Source: Sarcocystis neurona (taxonomy: Eukaryota; Apicomplexa; Conoidasida; Eucoccidiorida; Sarcocystidae). From it: a stretch of 64,000 nt of DNA. Every line of letters begins with the position of its first letter. Position 1 is the stretch's first letter. Of this stretch, positions 33,739 through 44,631 are shown in pieces. The notes below the pieces were generated by a model. The model did not search any database. It was not told the DNA's origin and saw only the letters and a list, made by a program, of their open reading frames with translations. The position numbers were made by a program, and so were the translations under genes. The stretch spans positions 2,947,957 to 3,011,956 of the forward strand of contig KL647291.1 in the NCBI GenBank assembly GCA_000727475.1, given 5' to 3'.

Positions 33739-35435
33739 AGAATTAGTAGCAGCAAAGCGTAGAGGGTCAGCGGCGGTAGCAAGGAGTTGTGCATCCGTAT
33801 ACTGATTTTGAAGAGCAGCAGCAGCAGTGTCCACGACTATCGATAGCAACAGGAGGAGCGTCATTCGCCGGTCAGCAGGACCTTACATCGCGTAGTAGCC
33901 GCAGCAGCGAGGGCCTCCGCAGTAGCCGCTGCAGGGTGAGGCCGCAACTGCTCCTGGACGTGGTGGTTCAGCTACAAAGACAGCAGCGGCAGGTAATGCT
34001 AGCGCCGCAGTCGAGAGAAGCAGAAATGTATGTAGACACGGGGGGGTGTGTTACTGTTGGCAGGGAAGAAGAGATCAGCGCGTCCCCGCTGCACGCGCCC
34101 AGCATCACGTGCAGCAGCAGTAGCAGCATCCCAACAGCACCAGCCGAGCAGCAGCAGCGACGGCAGCACAGAGCAGCAGCACAGCGCAGTACCAGACCAG
34201 CAGCAGCCGCAGCAGCAGTGAAAGAAAGAGCAGCAGCCGGAGCAGCACGCGTAGCAACAACAGCGGTCTTGCAGCAACAGCAAAGTACCAGCGGCCTGGC
34301 AGCAGCAGTGGCAGCGTAGCCGCAGCAGCAGCAGCCTCGCAGTACCAGCAGCAGCAGCCTCGCAGTAGCAGCAGCAGCAGCAGCCTCGCAGCAGCAGCAG
34401 CCTCACAGCTGTAGCAGCAGCAGCAGCGTCACACCAGCAGCAGCAGCCTCGCAGCAGCAGGAGCACCAGAGGCGGGGGGGAAGGAGGAGCACCCAGGCAG
34501 AGAGCAGCAGCAGCAGCCGTCAGCGCAGTGTGTGTAGTAGCGAGTGCATCGCGCTGGGGCAAGTCGTGCTGCCTCAGCTCTCTCGCGCAGCAGCACTTTG
34601 TCTTTGGAGGCCGTTGAAAATTTGTGTTCCTTCTCTTCAACTACTAATAATCTTCCGCAGCCGTCGATGAGAAGCGTGTGAAGCATCTGGTCCACATACT
34701 GTCTTCTCTGCTGCAGAGAAAACTCTACGTAGTTCTGCATGTCGCAGACCTCTGTCCGTTTCTCCCTTCCAACAAGTCCCGCTTCTTCCTGTGTGTCTCT
34801 TTCCGTGTTCGTATGCCTCTCCGTCATACATCACTCGTCTCTCCTCTTCTCCGTTTACTTCTTCGCCTCCCGTTCTGTCTCCTCTTCTTTTTGTCCTCCA
34901 TCCTCGCCATCTTCCGCCGGCGGTTCTCCCACTGCTGAGGCCGGCGCAATTACACACGAGTGCGTAAGTGCTGTCGAGAGCATGCACGCGTATTATATAT
35001 GTAACGGTCTGGAAGAACAGCACAAATGCTTGTCTAGAAGACTTTTTCACGGAAGCAGATTACGAGGAAGATAAGGCACAAGGACGCGTGTGCCTTATCT
35101 TCAAGAGACGTGTGTCTGTGAGAAGGGTTTTCTACGTGCCACCACCACACATGTCGCTTTGCTGCTCTGCTCAACCCAGCAGCTGCGCCGCGCTGCGCCC
35201 GTCTCTCCGCTCTAAGAGGGCAGGAACAGATACACAGCAGCAGCAGCGAGACATAGCGGCACCAGCAGCAGCAGTACCGTGGCTCACAGCAGCAGCAGCA
35301 GAGGCACAGCGTCTTTGACAGCCAGGAAAGGAGGCGCACCCAGCTGCCCCTCCCCTTTGTCCTCGTTTCCTTTGTCGAGCAGAATGAGCAGCTCTTGGCG
35401 ATCAACGCGAGCAGCAGCAGCGGTGGCAGCGGCAA
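33739..35435 (-). CDS. four-exon chain of an unidentified gene
   Basis: Exons 35435-35340, 34751-34597, 33971-33887 and 33836-33739 join with consistent phase. Donors are GTGCGC, GTGCTG, GTAAGG and GTGAGG; acceptors end CCTGGAG, CGGACAG, TTTGTAG and CGATAG. The encoded stretch is helical: an Ala-rich start, an acidic-basic linker (LDKGNEDKGEGQL), a helix with NYVEFSLQQRRQYVDQML, a segment GCGRLLVVEEKEH and two Ala-rich helices. Coiled-coil or helical-bundle character is likely. CTG tracts fill the introns between 34080 and 34530 and between 33480 and 33700, as in ORC2. Upstream exons probably continue to about 35.6 kb (a helix with LLLEKENEEWRLRLL near 35520), and downstream exons may continue into the 29.6-33.4 kb region. 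The gene is partial at both ends and I do not recognise the family. Confidence 0.45.
35067..35102. other. perfect 14 bp inverted repeat with 8-base loop
   Basis: GAAGATAAGGCACA at 35067-35080 and its exact reverse complement TGTGCCTTATCTTC at 35089-35102, separated by AGGACGCG. The hairpin would be stable as RNA from either strand. It falls in the first intron of the chain at 33739-35435, away from any exon edge. Confidence 0.85.
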
Positions 35436-35733
35436 CTCCAGGGGAGGAGAGGACGAAGGGACAACAGCAGCAGCAACAGCAGCAATAGCAGGAACAGTCT
35501 CAACCGCAGCAACAGCCGCAAACGCCACTCTTCATTCTCCTTCTCGAGCAGCAGCGGGAGTTTCTGAACAGCAAGTTCAGCAAGAGCTGCAGCAGCAGCG
35601 GCAGCTCGAGTGAAGGAAAAGGAGCGACAGCAGCGGCAACAGCAGCACCAGCAGCAACAGCAGCACCAGCAGCAACAGCTGCAGCAGCGTCCTTCACGGG
35701 TTGTCGGTGTTCTCCTGCTGTGCTGCTCCGATT

Positions 35734-36000
35734 TCATGTCTTTTTTTTAGGGCTGGTGCTTCTTTGCTGCGACTGGGCCCACTCCCCCCTCCGTCTTCTT
35801 GCCGGCTGCCGATCTTCGTGCAGCAGTGCGCGCCCCACAGGCGTCTGCGGCTGCTGCTCGTGGTGCTGCAGGGCTGTGTGTAACTCCGCACTCGACGCAG
35901 CTGTCGTGGTCGTAGCAGCAGCTCCTGCTGCCACAACACGTTCGTAGCCGCTGATGTGTCCTACTTTTCCCTCTTCGCCCTTTCGTTTCCTCTTCAGCAC
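35734..36000 (-). CDS. C-terminal exon of an unidentified gene
   Basis: A minus frame of up to 88 codons ending in a Lys-rich tail before a TGA at 35734-35736. It is basic at the start, then has a Gly/Ala/Thr-rich stretch, a His/Gln segment and an Arg-rich block; third-position G+C is about 60%. The likely acceptor ends GCTGAAG near 35992. A further exon may lie at 36010-36185, where three minus frames are open after an acceptor ending CAACAAAG. The plus strand has a rival exon at 35998-36154 behind CTTCAG. Confidence 0.3.
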   Translation of the reverse strand: MLKRKRKGEEGKVGHISGYERVVAAGAAATTTTAASSAELHTALQHHEQQPQTPVGRALLHEDRQPARRRRGEWAQSQQRSTSPKKKT

Positions 36001-36189
36001 CGCAGGGCTTGGGTCAAGAGAAGTTTCTCATGAATGGCAGCGAGAAGAACAGCAGCGTGAACGCTTCGCAGGAAAGAAACTGCTCATGCCGGACGTCTGG
36101 GGAGGAGGGCGGCGAGGCTGTCGGGGAAGAACCTCTTGTGGGGGTCTGCTGATACTTCTCGGCACAATACGTCCGCGTCTTTGTTGAAG

Positions 36190-36380
36190 AAAATATATTG
36201 ATATACGTACATATAGGTGGGATTCGAATATTCTGTTTATGTGTGTGTCTGTGTGTACCCACGCATGCGGCAGCTCGCTTTCATCTATATATATGTGAAT
36301 GGCTCTGCCTGCAGCAGTTCGGCTAACCGTATGCATATATACGTACACCCATATATATATGTGCATATGAGCACGTCATT
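36190..36380. repeat. TA microsatellite patches
   Basis: Short interrupted TATA/TACATA runs around 36193-36215, 36282-36296 and 36335-36370, forming the boundary to the next block. Confidence 0.6.
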
Positions 36381-36464
36381 ACGTCTGCCCTGGAGCACGT
36401 GGACGAGAGAAGGACTACGTGCCTATTGCGACATGCCCTCGCTAATCTGCGTGTGTCCCTGTAG

Positions 36465-36644
36465 CAGCAAGTCCTGCTGCAGCGAAGAAAGTGCCGGTAC
36501 AGCACAGCAAGCGTGGGGGGCTGCGAGGTCTCAGGCAGCAGCAGACCATAAGGAAAGCCAGAGGGCTTCGTGTGTGGGCAGCTGCAGACGACGGGCAACC
36601 GCCGGCGAGCGAGTGTCTCCTGCGTCCTCTATAGAGAAAAACAG
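36465..36644 (+). CDS. candidate exon
   Basis: Bounded by an acceptor (GTGTCCCTGTAG, ending 36464) and a donor (AAACAG followed by GTGTGG at 36645). One frame is open throughout, about 61% third-position G+C, reading as a polar Ala/Ser/Glu/Arg-rich peptide. The minus strand is also open, and no neighbouring exon was found before the assembly gap. Confidence 0.25.
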
Positions 36645-36955
36645 GTGTGGGGTCTTTTTTGCCCTTCTCTGTTTTTTTGTCCGCTACACGTCGTCGGCGA
36701 GCGAGGACGAGACACGGAAAGGCGGACTACTCTACAGAGAGCCTGGAGTGCTGCTGCGCGGCTTCTTCGTGCGTCTTTATTGCCTTGCGGCGTCCGCTCC
36801 CCCTGCCGTCTCCCCGTCTCTCCCGCGCCTGCGTCGCGTCTCGTCTCCCCGCTTGGTCGCTGGCCGGCCCCTCGGCACCTATACACATACCCCTACATAT
36901 ATATATATGTCATTATGTTTATCTGCGCAAATGAAAACAAGTATGTCTATGGAAG

Positions 36956-36961
<6 letters not shown>

Positions 36962-36999
<38 letters not shown>

Positions 37000-37537
37000 N
37001 NNNNNNNNNNNNNNNNNNNNNNNNNNNNNNNNNNNNNNNNNNNNNNNNNNNNNNNNNNNNNNNNNNNNNNNNNNNNNNNNNNNNNNNNNNNNNNNNNNNN
37101 NNNNNNNNNNNNNNNNNNNNNNNNNNNNNNNNNNNNNNNNNNNNNNNNNNNNNNNNNNNNNNNNNNNNNNNNNNNNNNNNNNNNNNNNNNNNNNNNNNNN
37201 NNNNNNNNNNNNNNNNNNNNNNNNNNNNNNNNNNNNNNNNNNNNNNNNNNNNNNNNNNNNNNNNNNNNNNNNNNNNNNNNNNNNNNNNNNNNNNNNNNNN
37301 NNNNNNNNNNNNNNNNNNNNNNNNNNNNNNNNNNNNNNNNNNNNNNNNNNNNNNNNNNNNNNNNNNNNNNNNNNNNNNNNNNNNNNNNNNNNNNNNNNNN
37401 NNNNNNNNNNNNNNNNNNNNNNNNNNNNNNNNNNNNNNNNNNNNNNNNNNNNNNNNNNNNNNNNNNNNNNNNNNNNNNNNNNNNNNNNNNNNNNNNNNNN
37501 NNNNNNNNNNNNNNNNNNNNNNNNNNNNNNNNNNNNN

Positions 37538-37573
<36 letters not shown>
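36962..37573. repeat. (TA)n array containing an assembly gap
   Basis: (TA)n runs to 36999, then 538 undetermined bases (37000-37537), then (TA)n again to about 37573. The array was not resolved, so its true length is unknown. Reading frames drawn across the gap are meaningless. Confidence 0.95.
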
Positions 37574-37574
<1 letters not shown>

Positions 37575-37722
37575 GTCTCTGTCTCTGTGTCCGTCCCGCT
37601 GTCCGTCCCTGCGGAGACACGGACGCTGGGCGAGCACCGGAGACGCGGCCCCTCCCCCGCAGCGGCTACAGACGTGCCACTTCATTTTTGGACGCCCCAC
37701 GGACTCGCGGGGAACCAGGCGG

Positions 37723-37774
37723 GGTGTACGTACACCGGCTCGCGCAGGAGTCAGCTGGGGTGTATGTACACCCC
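37723..37774. other. pair of GTGTAC palindromes
   Basis: GGTGTACGTACACC at 37723-37736 is a perfect 14 bp palindrome. GGGGTGTATGTACACCCC at 37757-37774 is an 18 bp near-palindrome, imperfect only at its centre. Both sit in a G+C-rich patch (37580-37900) with no convincing gene. Confidence 0.8.
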
Positions 37775-37994
37775 GACTCACAGGGTCTCGGGGCCTCTCC
37801 CGTCTGCGAGATTTCCCCGCAGGAGCCAGGACGCCTGCAAGTGTGTGCGACGTTGCTGGGTCTTCGGGTGTGGGGTCTCGGCAGCGGTCTCCCCCTTTTT
37901 CGTACGTAGACACTTCCAGCAGCGCTACCTGAATAGAAGGCGACCTCTCTGTATACGTACTTCCTCATCAAGACACGTAGGTATACGTGGAAGT

Positions 37995-38520
37995 CTTCTC
38001 CTCAATATATATATATATATATATGTACGTGTGGGTATGTGTATTCAAGTGTTTGTAGATATACGTGGAAATATGTACTGACAACTGTAGAAATCGATCG
38101 CTGGATATATGTGTGTGGGTGTGTGTGTGTACAGCTTCGTATATGGCGACACACGTGTATATGTGTAGAGCGTCTCTCCACTAGTATGTATACACGTGCA
38201 GACGTACACGCATATGGGGATTGCTGCATGCATATGTATCTGCATGCGAATCTGAAGAGAGACACGTAGATATATGTAGAGATACTTCTGTACGATGACC
38301 TGTCCGTGTGTCGCCCTCTTCCCCTCACCCTCTCTGTATAGAGACGTGGACATGGAAGGACGTAGGAGCACGTGCAGTCATCTTTCGAAGGAGACGTATG
38401 TAAAGGAGTGTTGCTCTCTACTCGAAGAATAGACGGGGAGCTGCACGGAAAATGTACATATATATATGTGAGAGCAATGCAAATGTGTGGAGGTAAAGTT
38501 TACATATATATATTGTAGAT
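37995..38520. repeat. microsatellite-rich spacer
   Basis: TATA-type and GTGTGT runs (38005-38025, 38105-38130, 38455-38520) with unique patches between. No gene is supported. Confidence 0.6.
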
Positions 38521-41500
38521 ATGGGATGCTCTTTAATACAAGTACAATCTCTTGTTGGGAGTAGTGGGACAGCAGAGGGATTGGCAGAGAGACGCCGAGA
38601 CGTCTGCAGAGACGGCCGAGTGTCTACGTGGAGAGCAAAAGGAAGAGAGAGAGGGGTATATATGAGGCAGGGAGACACAGCTGCTCCTATATTTGGCTGT
38701 CTACTGCTGCTGCTGCTGTGGGCGCTCAGCGACGCGAAACTGCTGCTGCTGCTGCTGCCTGCGACGCGTGTCCTGCTGCTGCTGCTGTCTTTGGCGCGCG
38801 GGCACAGCTGAGCTGTTCGGTGCGCGTCAGCTGCTGCTGCAGGACGTCGTCACCTGCTGTTGCAGCAGCTTGCCCCCGAGCGGCCGAGTAGCAGCAACAG
38901 CAGTAAAGCCGCCAGCAAAGTTCTTCTTTTTCTCTTGCAGGTGCTTGGATATAGGGACGGCGCAGCAATGCTGCAGCAGCACCAAGAGTCGCATACACGC
39001 AAGACTGCAGCAGCAGCAGGTGGCCCGCTCTATCTGTCAATCTGTTGAGAAGCCTCCGAGCGCCACCGGCCACAGCAGCAGCAGAGCAGCAACAGAAGCA
39101 GACGCACAATGTAGTAGCAGCTCTCTGCCCGCAGCGAATGGCCGCGTCCTCCTTGCGATTCGTAACGCAGTAGCAGCAACAGCAGCAAGGGCAACGAACG
39201 CAGCGCAGAAGAAGAACCACCAGCAGCAGCAATTTGTTGCGGAAGTTTTTTCTTCAACCGGTGTGAGTTCAGCAGCAACAGCAGAGTCTACGCAGCAGCA
39301 GAAGTGCAACAGCACGAGCCTCGAACAGAAAGCTTTAGAGTGCGTAGTCGACCAGCAGGCGCAGCAGCAGCGGCAGCGCCACACGTCTCCTACTTTTTTT
39401 CGCAGAAGAAGAAGCAGCAGCAGTGTGCGTTGCTGCCAAGAAGAGGCAGATGCAATGGTGAAGGACAGACGCTCTGCAGCGGAGGCGGCTCCGCTGCAGC
39501 AGCAGCAGCAGCTCCAGCAGCAGCATTCACCCCACACACGGGAACCGCGACAGCAGGAAGATCCCCACGCGCAGCAGCAGCAGGAGAGCGAGCAGTGGGA
39601 GGGGAAGCCACTGCGGCAGCGGGAGGGGCAGCGGCAGCAACAGCAGCAGCCGGAAGACAAGCAAATGGAGGGGGGGGGGCTGCTGCAGCAGCGGGAGGCA
39701 GATGCAGAGCGGGTAAGCGAGCAGAGCACGCGCAGAGCTAGCACCAGCAGCGGGATGTGGGTGACAGCAGCAGCTCCTGACCAGGGCGGAGGGAGGGACA
39801 GGACGAAGAGGAAGAAGAACCAGCAGCAGCAGCGCCGGGTCGGCACCGGAAGACAGAGGCGTCGCAGCAGCAGCAGGTCGGACAGAAGAAGCAGCAGCAG
39901 CAGCCGGAGCGCCGGAGAGCAGGGCAGCTTCTCCAAAAGCAGCAACAGTCGAGCCGGCAGCAGCAGCATCGGGGCAGCACGTGCGTTTGAGCAGCGCAAT
40001 TGCAGCCGCACCATCGCTACAGCAAGAAGCAGCGGCAGCAGCAGCAGCGGTAGCGTCAGCGGCGCGAGAAGCATTAGCGGCGGCCCCACCTCGTGGAAGA
40101 AGGCGAGCAGAAGAAGCAGCAAGGGCAGCAGCTGCAGCGGCAGCAGCAGCGGCGACAGCCGCAGCGGCGGCAGCGATCCTTGTGAGGACTCACCGAGTAG
40201 GAGCAGCCGCAGCGGCAGCAACTTCACGTCCTGCAGAACGCGGGAGAGCAACAGCAGTAGTTTCACTACTACACCTCGCATGCAGACGGTTAACGAAGGT
40301 AGCAGCAACATTGGAAGTACCGGCAGCGGCAACAACACAGGAAGCAGCAGCAGTAACAGGAGGAACGGAAGCAGCAGCAGCTGCTCTGTTGGCGGTAGGA
40401 GCAGCAGCAGGAGCGACGGAAGCGGCAGCTGCGCGGGGGAAAGGGAAGCGGAAGAAGACGTTTCCGCGAGAAACAGCAGCAGCAGTGCTCTCTCGGGTGG
40501 CAGTGGCGCAGAGGCCGGTCACAGGGAGACGCCGACCACGTGCGGCTGCGGCGTCGCTGCCGCTGGGTGCTGCGCTTGTGTTCTTCAACAGGAAGCAGAA
40601 GCAGCAACACCGGTAGCAGCAGCAGCGGCAGGAGCCGCGGGTGAAGGAGAGAGGGCAGCAACAGCAGGGGAACCTGGCGACGTAGCAGCAGTGGCAGCAG
40701 TGCCAGAGAGACTGGCACGCGGAGGTGCAGGTGCAGAAAGGCAGGCAGCAGCAGCGGCTGGACGCGGGGACTCTGCCACAGCAGCAACAGAACTCTGCCT
40801 TGAGAGAGAAACAGCAGCCGCAGCGGGTTCAAGAGGTGCGACAGAGGCCAGCCAGAGCTCTGGGAAGAAGCGCCACCGCAGCAGCAGTATGGGAGGGGAG
40901 AGTAGCAGCAGGAAACGCATGCATAACAGCTGCAGCGAGAGCAGTAGCAGCAGTGAAGGACGAGAGGCAGCGGGGGGTAGTCAGCGGCCTGACTTGATGC
41001 TCCAGCAGGAGACAGAGAGGAGATGTATCGCTCCGAGTTACGTATCTTGGGCGGCTACTGCTGCTGCTGTGGCTCCTCCAGCTGCTGCTGCGGCTTCTGC
41101 TCCTGCTTCTTCTGCTTGCTGTCCTCCCAGTCCAACTCGTGGGCAGACGCATGCTGCTGCTGCTGCTCCACCTTCTGTGAACCCTGCTGCTGCTTCTTCT
41201 TCTCTGTCCCAGCCAGCTGCTGCTGCAGTCGGTTCTGGGGTTGGGCCCAAGAGAGAGGCAGCATGCACCGCCGGGCAAAAATGGAGCACGAGAGCGCAGC
41301 AGCAGCAGTCGAGCGAGCGGGGGGAGAAGCAGCAGGACTGCTCCTTTGAACAGCAGGAGCAGCAGCAGCAGCTACGCAGGCACGGGAAGCAGCCGGACGT
41401 GAAGAAGAGCGAGGAGGTGGAAGAGGAGCAGCATCGGCAGCAAAGTGGGAGGCGACAAGGAAAACAGCAGCAGCAGTTGGGTGTGGGAACTGCAGCAGCT

Positions 41501-42197
41501 GCAGACCCAGCCCACGCCTCTCTCGTGTGGGATGGAGAAGGTGAAGGAGCAGCAAGAGCAGGCGATAAACGCCGGCGAGGCGCAGCAGCGGCAGCAGCAG
41601 AAGGACCTGCTGCAGCAAAAGCAGCAGCTCCGAGAAGATCAACAACGGCAGGGGGGAGAGCAGCAGCAGCAGGAGGAAGAAGAGCAGCAGCAAGGGCAGC
41701 AGGAAGGGTGGCGGCACCGGGAACAGTGGGAAAAACAGCAGGGGTAGCAGCAGGAAGAAGACGCCGGGCTGCAGGAGAAGGAACAGCAGCACCAGTCACT
41801 GAGGGAAGAGGAGATGCCTTTACTGCACAGGCGACGCGAGACGACGCCCCCACAGAAGCAGGAGGAGGCGCGGTTTCGGCAGCAGCAGGAGGAAGGGGGG
41901 GAGCAGCAGTTGCTGCGGCAGCTCGAACTGCTGCGGAAGGCGTTGATTCAGCTGCAGCAGCAGCACGAGGAGCTGCTGCCGTCTCCTTCCTCCCAGCAGT
42001 CTTGCCGCCCGCAGCGACAGCAGCAGCGGCAGCGGCGGCAGCAACAGCTGCAGCAGCAGCAGAAGCAACAGCAACAGCAGGAGGAGCAGCAGCAGCATCA
42101 GCAGGAGGAGCAGGAAGAGAAAGAGAAGGAGCGGCAACAGAATGCGTTCGTCTATCAATTCGTCGACGGGAGACGGACGACTCCTGTTTTGCCGTAG
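38521..42197 (+). CDS. Gln/Glu-rich gene, fragmented frames
   Basis: Begins no later than an acceptor after CTTCTTTTTCTCTTGCAG (38940); ATG 38521 is a possible start. From 38944 the plus strand carries CAG-based Gln/Ala/Ser runs. The best-supported coding signal is frame-specific: 41240-41460 in one frame (Lys/Glu/Gln-rich, about 72% third-position G+C), then 41460-42197 in another (above 80%), with coiled-coil-like helices such as LLRQLELLRKALIQLQQQHE near 41930 and the end ERQQNAFVYQF. A TAG interrupts this frame at 41745-41747. The first frame stays open for 1,353 codons (38693-42754) but is not coding-like throughout. A further exon after 42197 (acceptor GCCGTAG) is possible. The minus strand also shows Ala-rich open frames. 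Function unknown; a nuclear scaffold-like low-complexity protein is only a guess. Confidence 0.4.
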
Positions 42198-42391
42198 ACT
42201 TCGCTTCTGCTGATGTTGGCGCGGCGGCTGCTGCTGCGGTGGATCCTGCCGGAGCAGCGGGGAGCAGCGCAGCAGACGCGTGTGGTGTTGCTGCTGCTGC
42301 TTCTTCCGCGCACGCGCGAGCCCCTCCGCGTCGTGTGGGGTTCGCCCACCTGCGCACCTTCGACAAAACAAATCAGGTATTCTACTCCCCA

Positions 42392-42405
42392 GGTGTACAT
42401 ACACC
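42392..42405. other. GTGTAC near-palindrome
   Basis: GGTGTACATACACC, the same motif as at 37723 with one central substitution, a few bases downstream of a possible donor (CAG followed by GTATTC at 42376). Confidence 0.6.
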
Positions 42406-42659
42406 CCACCGCCCTGCCTCTATCTTCTCTTTGCTCTCCACCTGCCTCTCTGTCTCTCTTTCGTACGCGCGCGCACGCACACCCACGGCCGAGGGAAATG
42501 AAAGGAGGGGGGGCCGGGAGAGCAGCGCGAACGAGACAGAAAGGCACGACCCCACAACATTTGTGGGGAGAGACATGCAGAGAGCCGAAGGGAAGCGGAT
42601 GAAACACGAAGAGGTAGAGAAAGAAGTGAAGTATAGCTTTGCATGTTATCAGCTTAGCC

Positions 42660-44280
42660 AAGTATATACATGCATATATATATATATGTATTCTACTATA
42701 TATGCGCGAAGTATATATATGCATATATATTTTCTACTATATAGGTGTATATAATAAATTAAGGTACGTGCACATGTATATCGGCAGGTGTATGTGGGGG
42801 GGATGGGGGACGGAGACTCAGAAGAAGCAGTCGCACAGACAAGGCAATCATTTGCGGCGCAGTAGTGGATTTATTGCTGCTCTAGCAAAGCAGCAGCTCC
42901 TTGTCGCTGTACGAGAACCTCAGCAGACGCGCCGCCAAATCAGAACGCATGCCTCCGTGTCTTGCAGGCAGCCGTCTCTCCCATTCTTGTGTCTCTTCCT
43001 TTCTGTACGTGCTGTAATATACATATACATATATATACATATGTATGGGTACATCTCTGAATTTGCAAGGAGGCGCTCATACGCTACACTCTTTAAGTTA
43101 TGAATATATATATGTATATGTATGTATATAATTTAACACGTGGCTTGATTTCTACACAAGTATATAGTCATAACAATGCACACACACACACATGCATCTA
43201 TATTTATACAAGTGAATCTACACGTGGGTTAATTTATATGCACACGTATAGTTGATAATATACATATATCTATACGTGTGTATGAATCAGCACATGTAAT
43301 CTCACACGTGTCTTAATATATATGCAACTCTGTGCTTATCAATACACACACACACACACACACACGCATACACAAACACATACATATTAATGAATGTACA
43401 CGTGACTTATTTTATATTAACATACATACTCAAAAATACACATAAACATATATATACATATGTATGGACGCACTCATGCCTTGATTTATATACAGATATG
43501 TACTTACCAGTATCTCTCTCTATGTATATATACATATATATGAATGTAAACGTGGCTTAATTTATATACAACTACATAGGAACATACATATATATATGTA
43601 TTTAATGTAGACTTATTATATATACGTAAATATACGTGAATATTATAGTTGTCACAGTCGCCTTGGCACGTCAGACGCTGTCGGATGCGTCGTCCGCTTT
43701 CATCGCCGCCCTCGAAGATGCGCCCGCGCAAGTACATCTCTATCTAAAAAAATCTTATCCTTCCACGACTACAAACATATATATATATATATATATACAA
43801 ATACAAGCGTGTATATGTATGTACGCGTATATACATATATATATATATGTATGGATGTGGGTAGATGTGTGTAGAGGTGTGTATATATACATATACATAT
43901 ATATATGTCTATAATTATACGTGTGCACATGTATGCATACTTATATCTACGTGTACAGATGTGTACAGAGGTGTACACATACATATATGTATATATGTAT
44001 GTACATAAACACATGTGTGTGTGTGTGTATACGTATATATATGTGTATCAAGGTGTATAAAAGTATCTGTAGGTGTATATGTATATGTATAAACGTGTGT
44101 ACGTATGTGTGTATATATGTGTGTCTACATGTGTGTATGTGTGTGTACACAAATATGTACATATGTACAGATTTGTATATAGATGTATGTGTGTGTGTGT
44201 GTGTCCACATGTGTATAAATATTTCTATGTGTATACTCATGTGTACATCTACAGACATTTATATACGCAGGATAGAAACC
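42660..44280. repeat. long microsatellite block
   Basis: Mainly TATA, TGTATA and ACACAC runs; densest at 42660-42745, 43015-43145, 43330-43370 and 43780-44280. The unique patch 42780-43010 reads as a short plus frame with no support. It separates the Gln-rich gene from the next gene. Confidence 0.75.
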
Positions 44281-44631
44281 GTAGATGTTGCTGCAGAGAG
44301 AGACGCGTGCACCAGGAAGAAAAAGAGCGCGTGGGCGCATGCGTGAGACGGGAAGACGTATCGAACGAGACGTCAAAAGTGAGGGGGCGTGGCCGACGTT
44401 ACGGCTGCTGCTACTTCGTGGTGCTGCGTTGGGCCGCCGCTGCTGCTGCCGCTGCTCTACACGGTGGTGGGGGGGCTCCGCTGCATGTGTTTCCTGCTGC
44501 TGCTGTTCTTGGTTCTGCTGCTGCAGATTCTGCTGCTGGTGGTCATGCTCATCCTGCTGGTCTTTCTCCTGCCACAGCCATGTATTTCGCTGCTGCTGAC
44601 GATTGTGCTGCTGCTGCTGCTTCTTTATTAG

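Noticed and set aside
36217..38081. ORFs of 230-570 codons across 37000-37537
   Set aside because: They are artefacts of reading through undetermined bases and (TA)n.
38693..42754. A 1,353-codon plus ORF as one protein
   Set aside because: It starts in Cys/Leu runs, ends in TA microsatellite, and the strong coding signal leaves this frame near 41460. It is an open frame, not a gene model.
43150..44260. CRISPR array or tRNA cluster in the regular repeats
   Set aside because: The repeats are simple ACAC/TATA microsatellites without unique spacers, and no tRNA fold was seen. The organism is eukaryotic.
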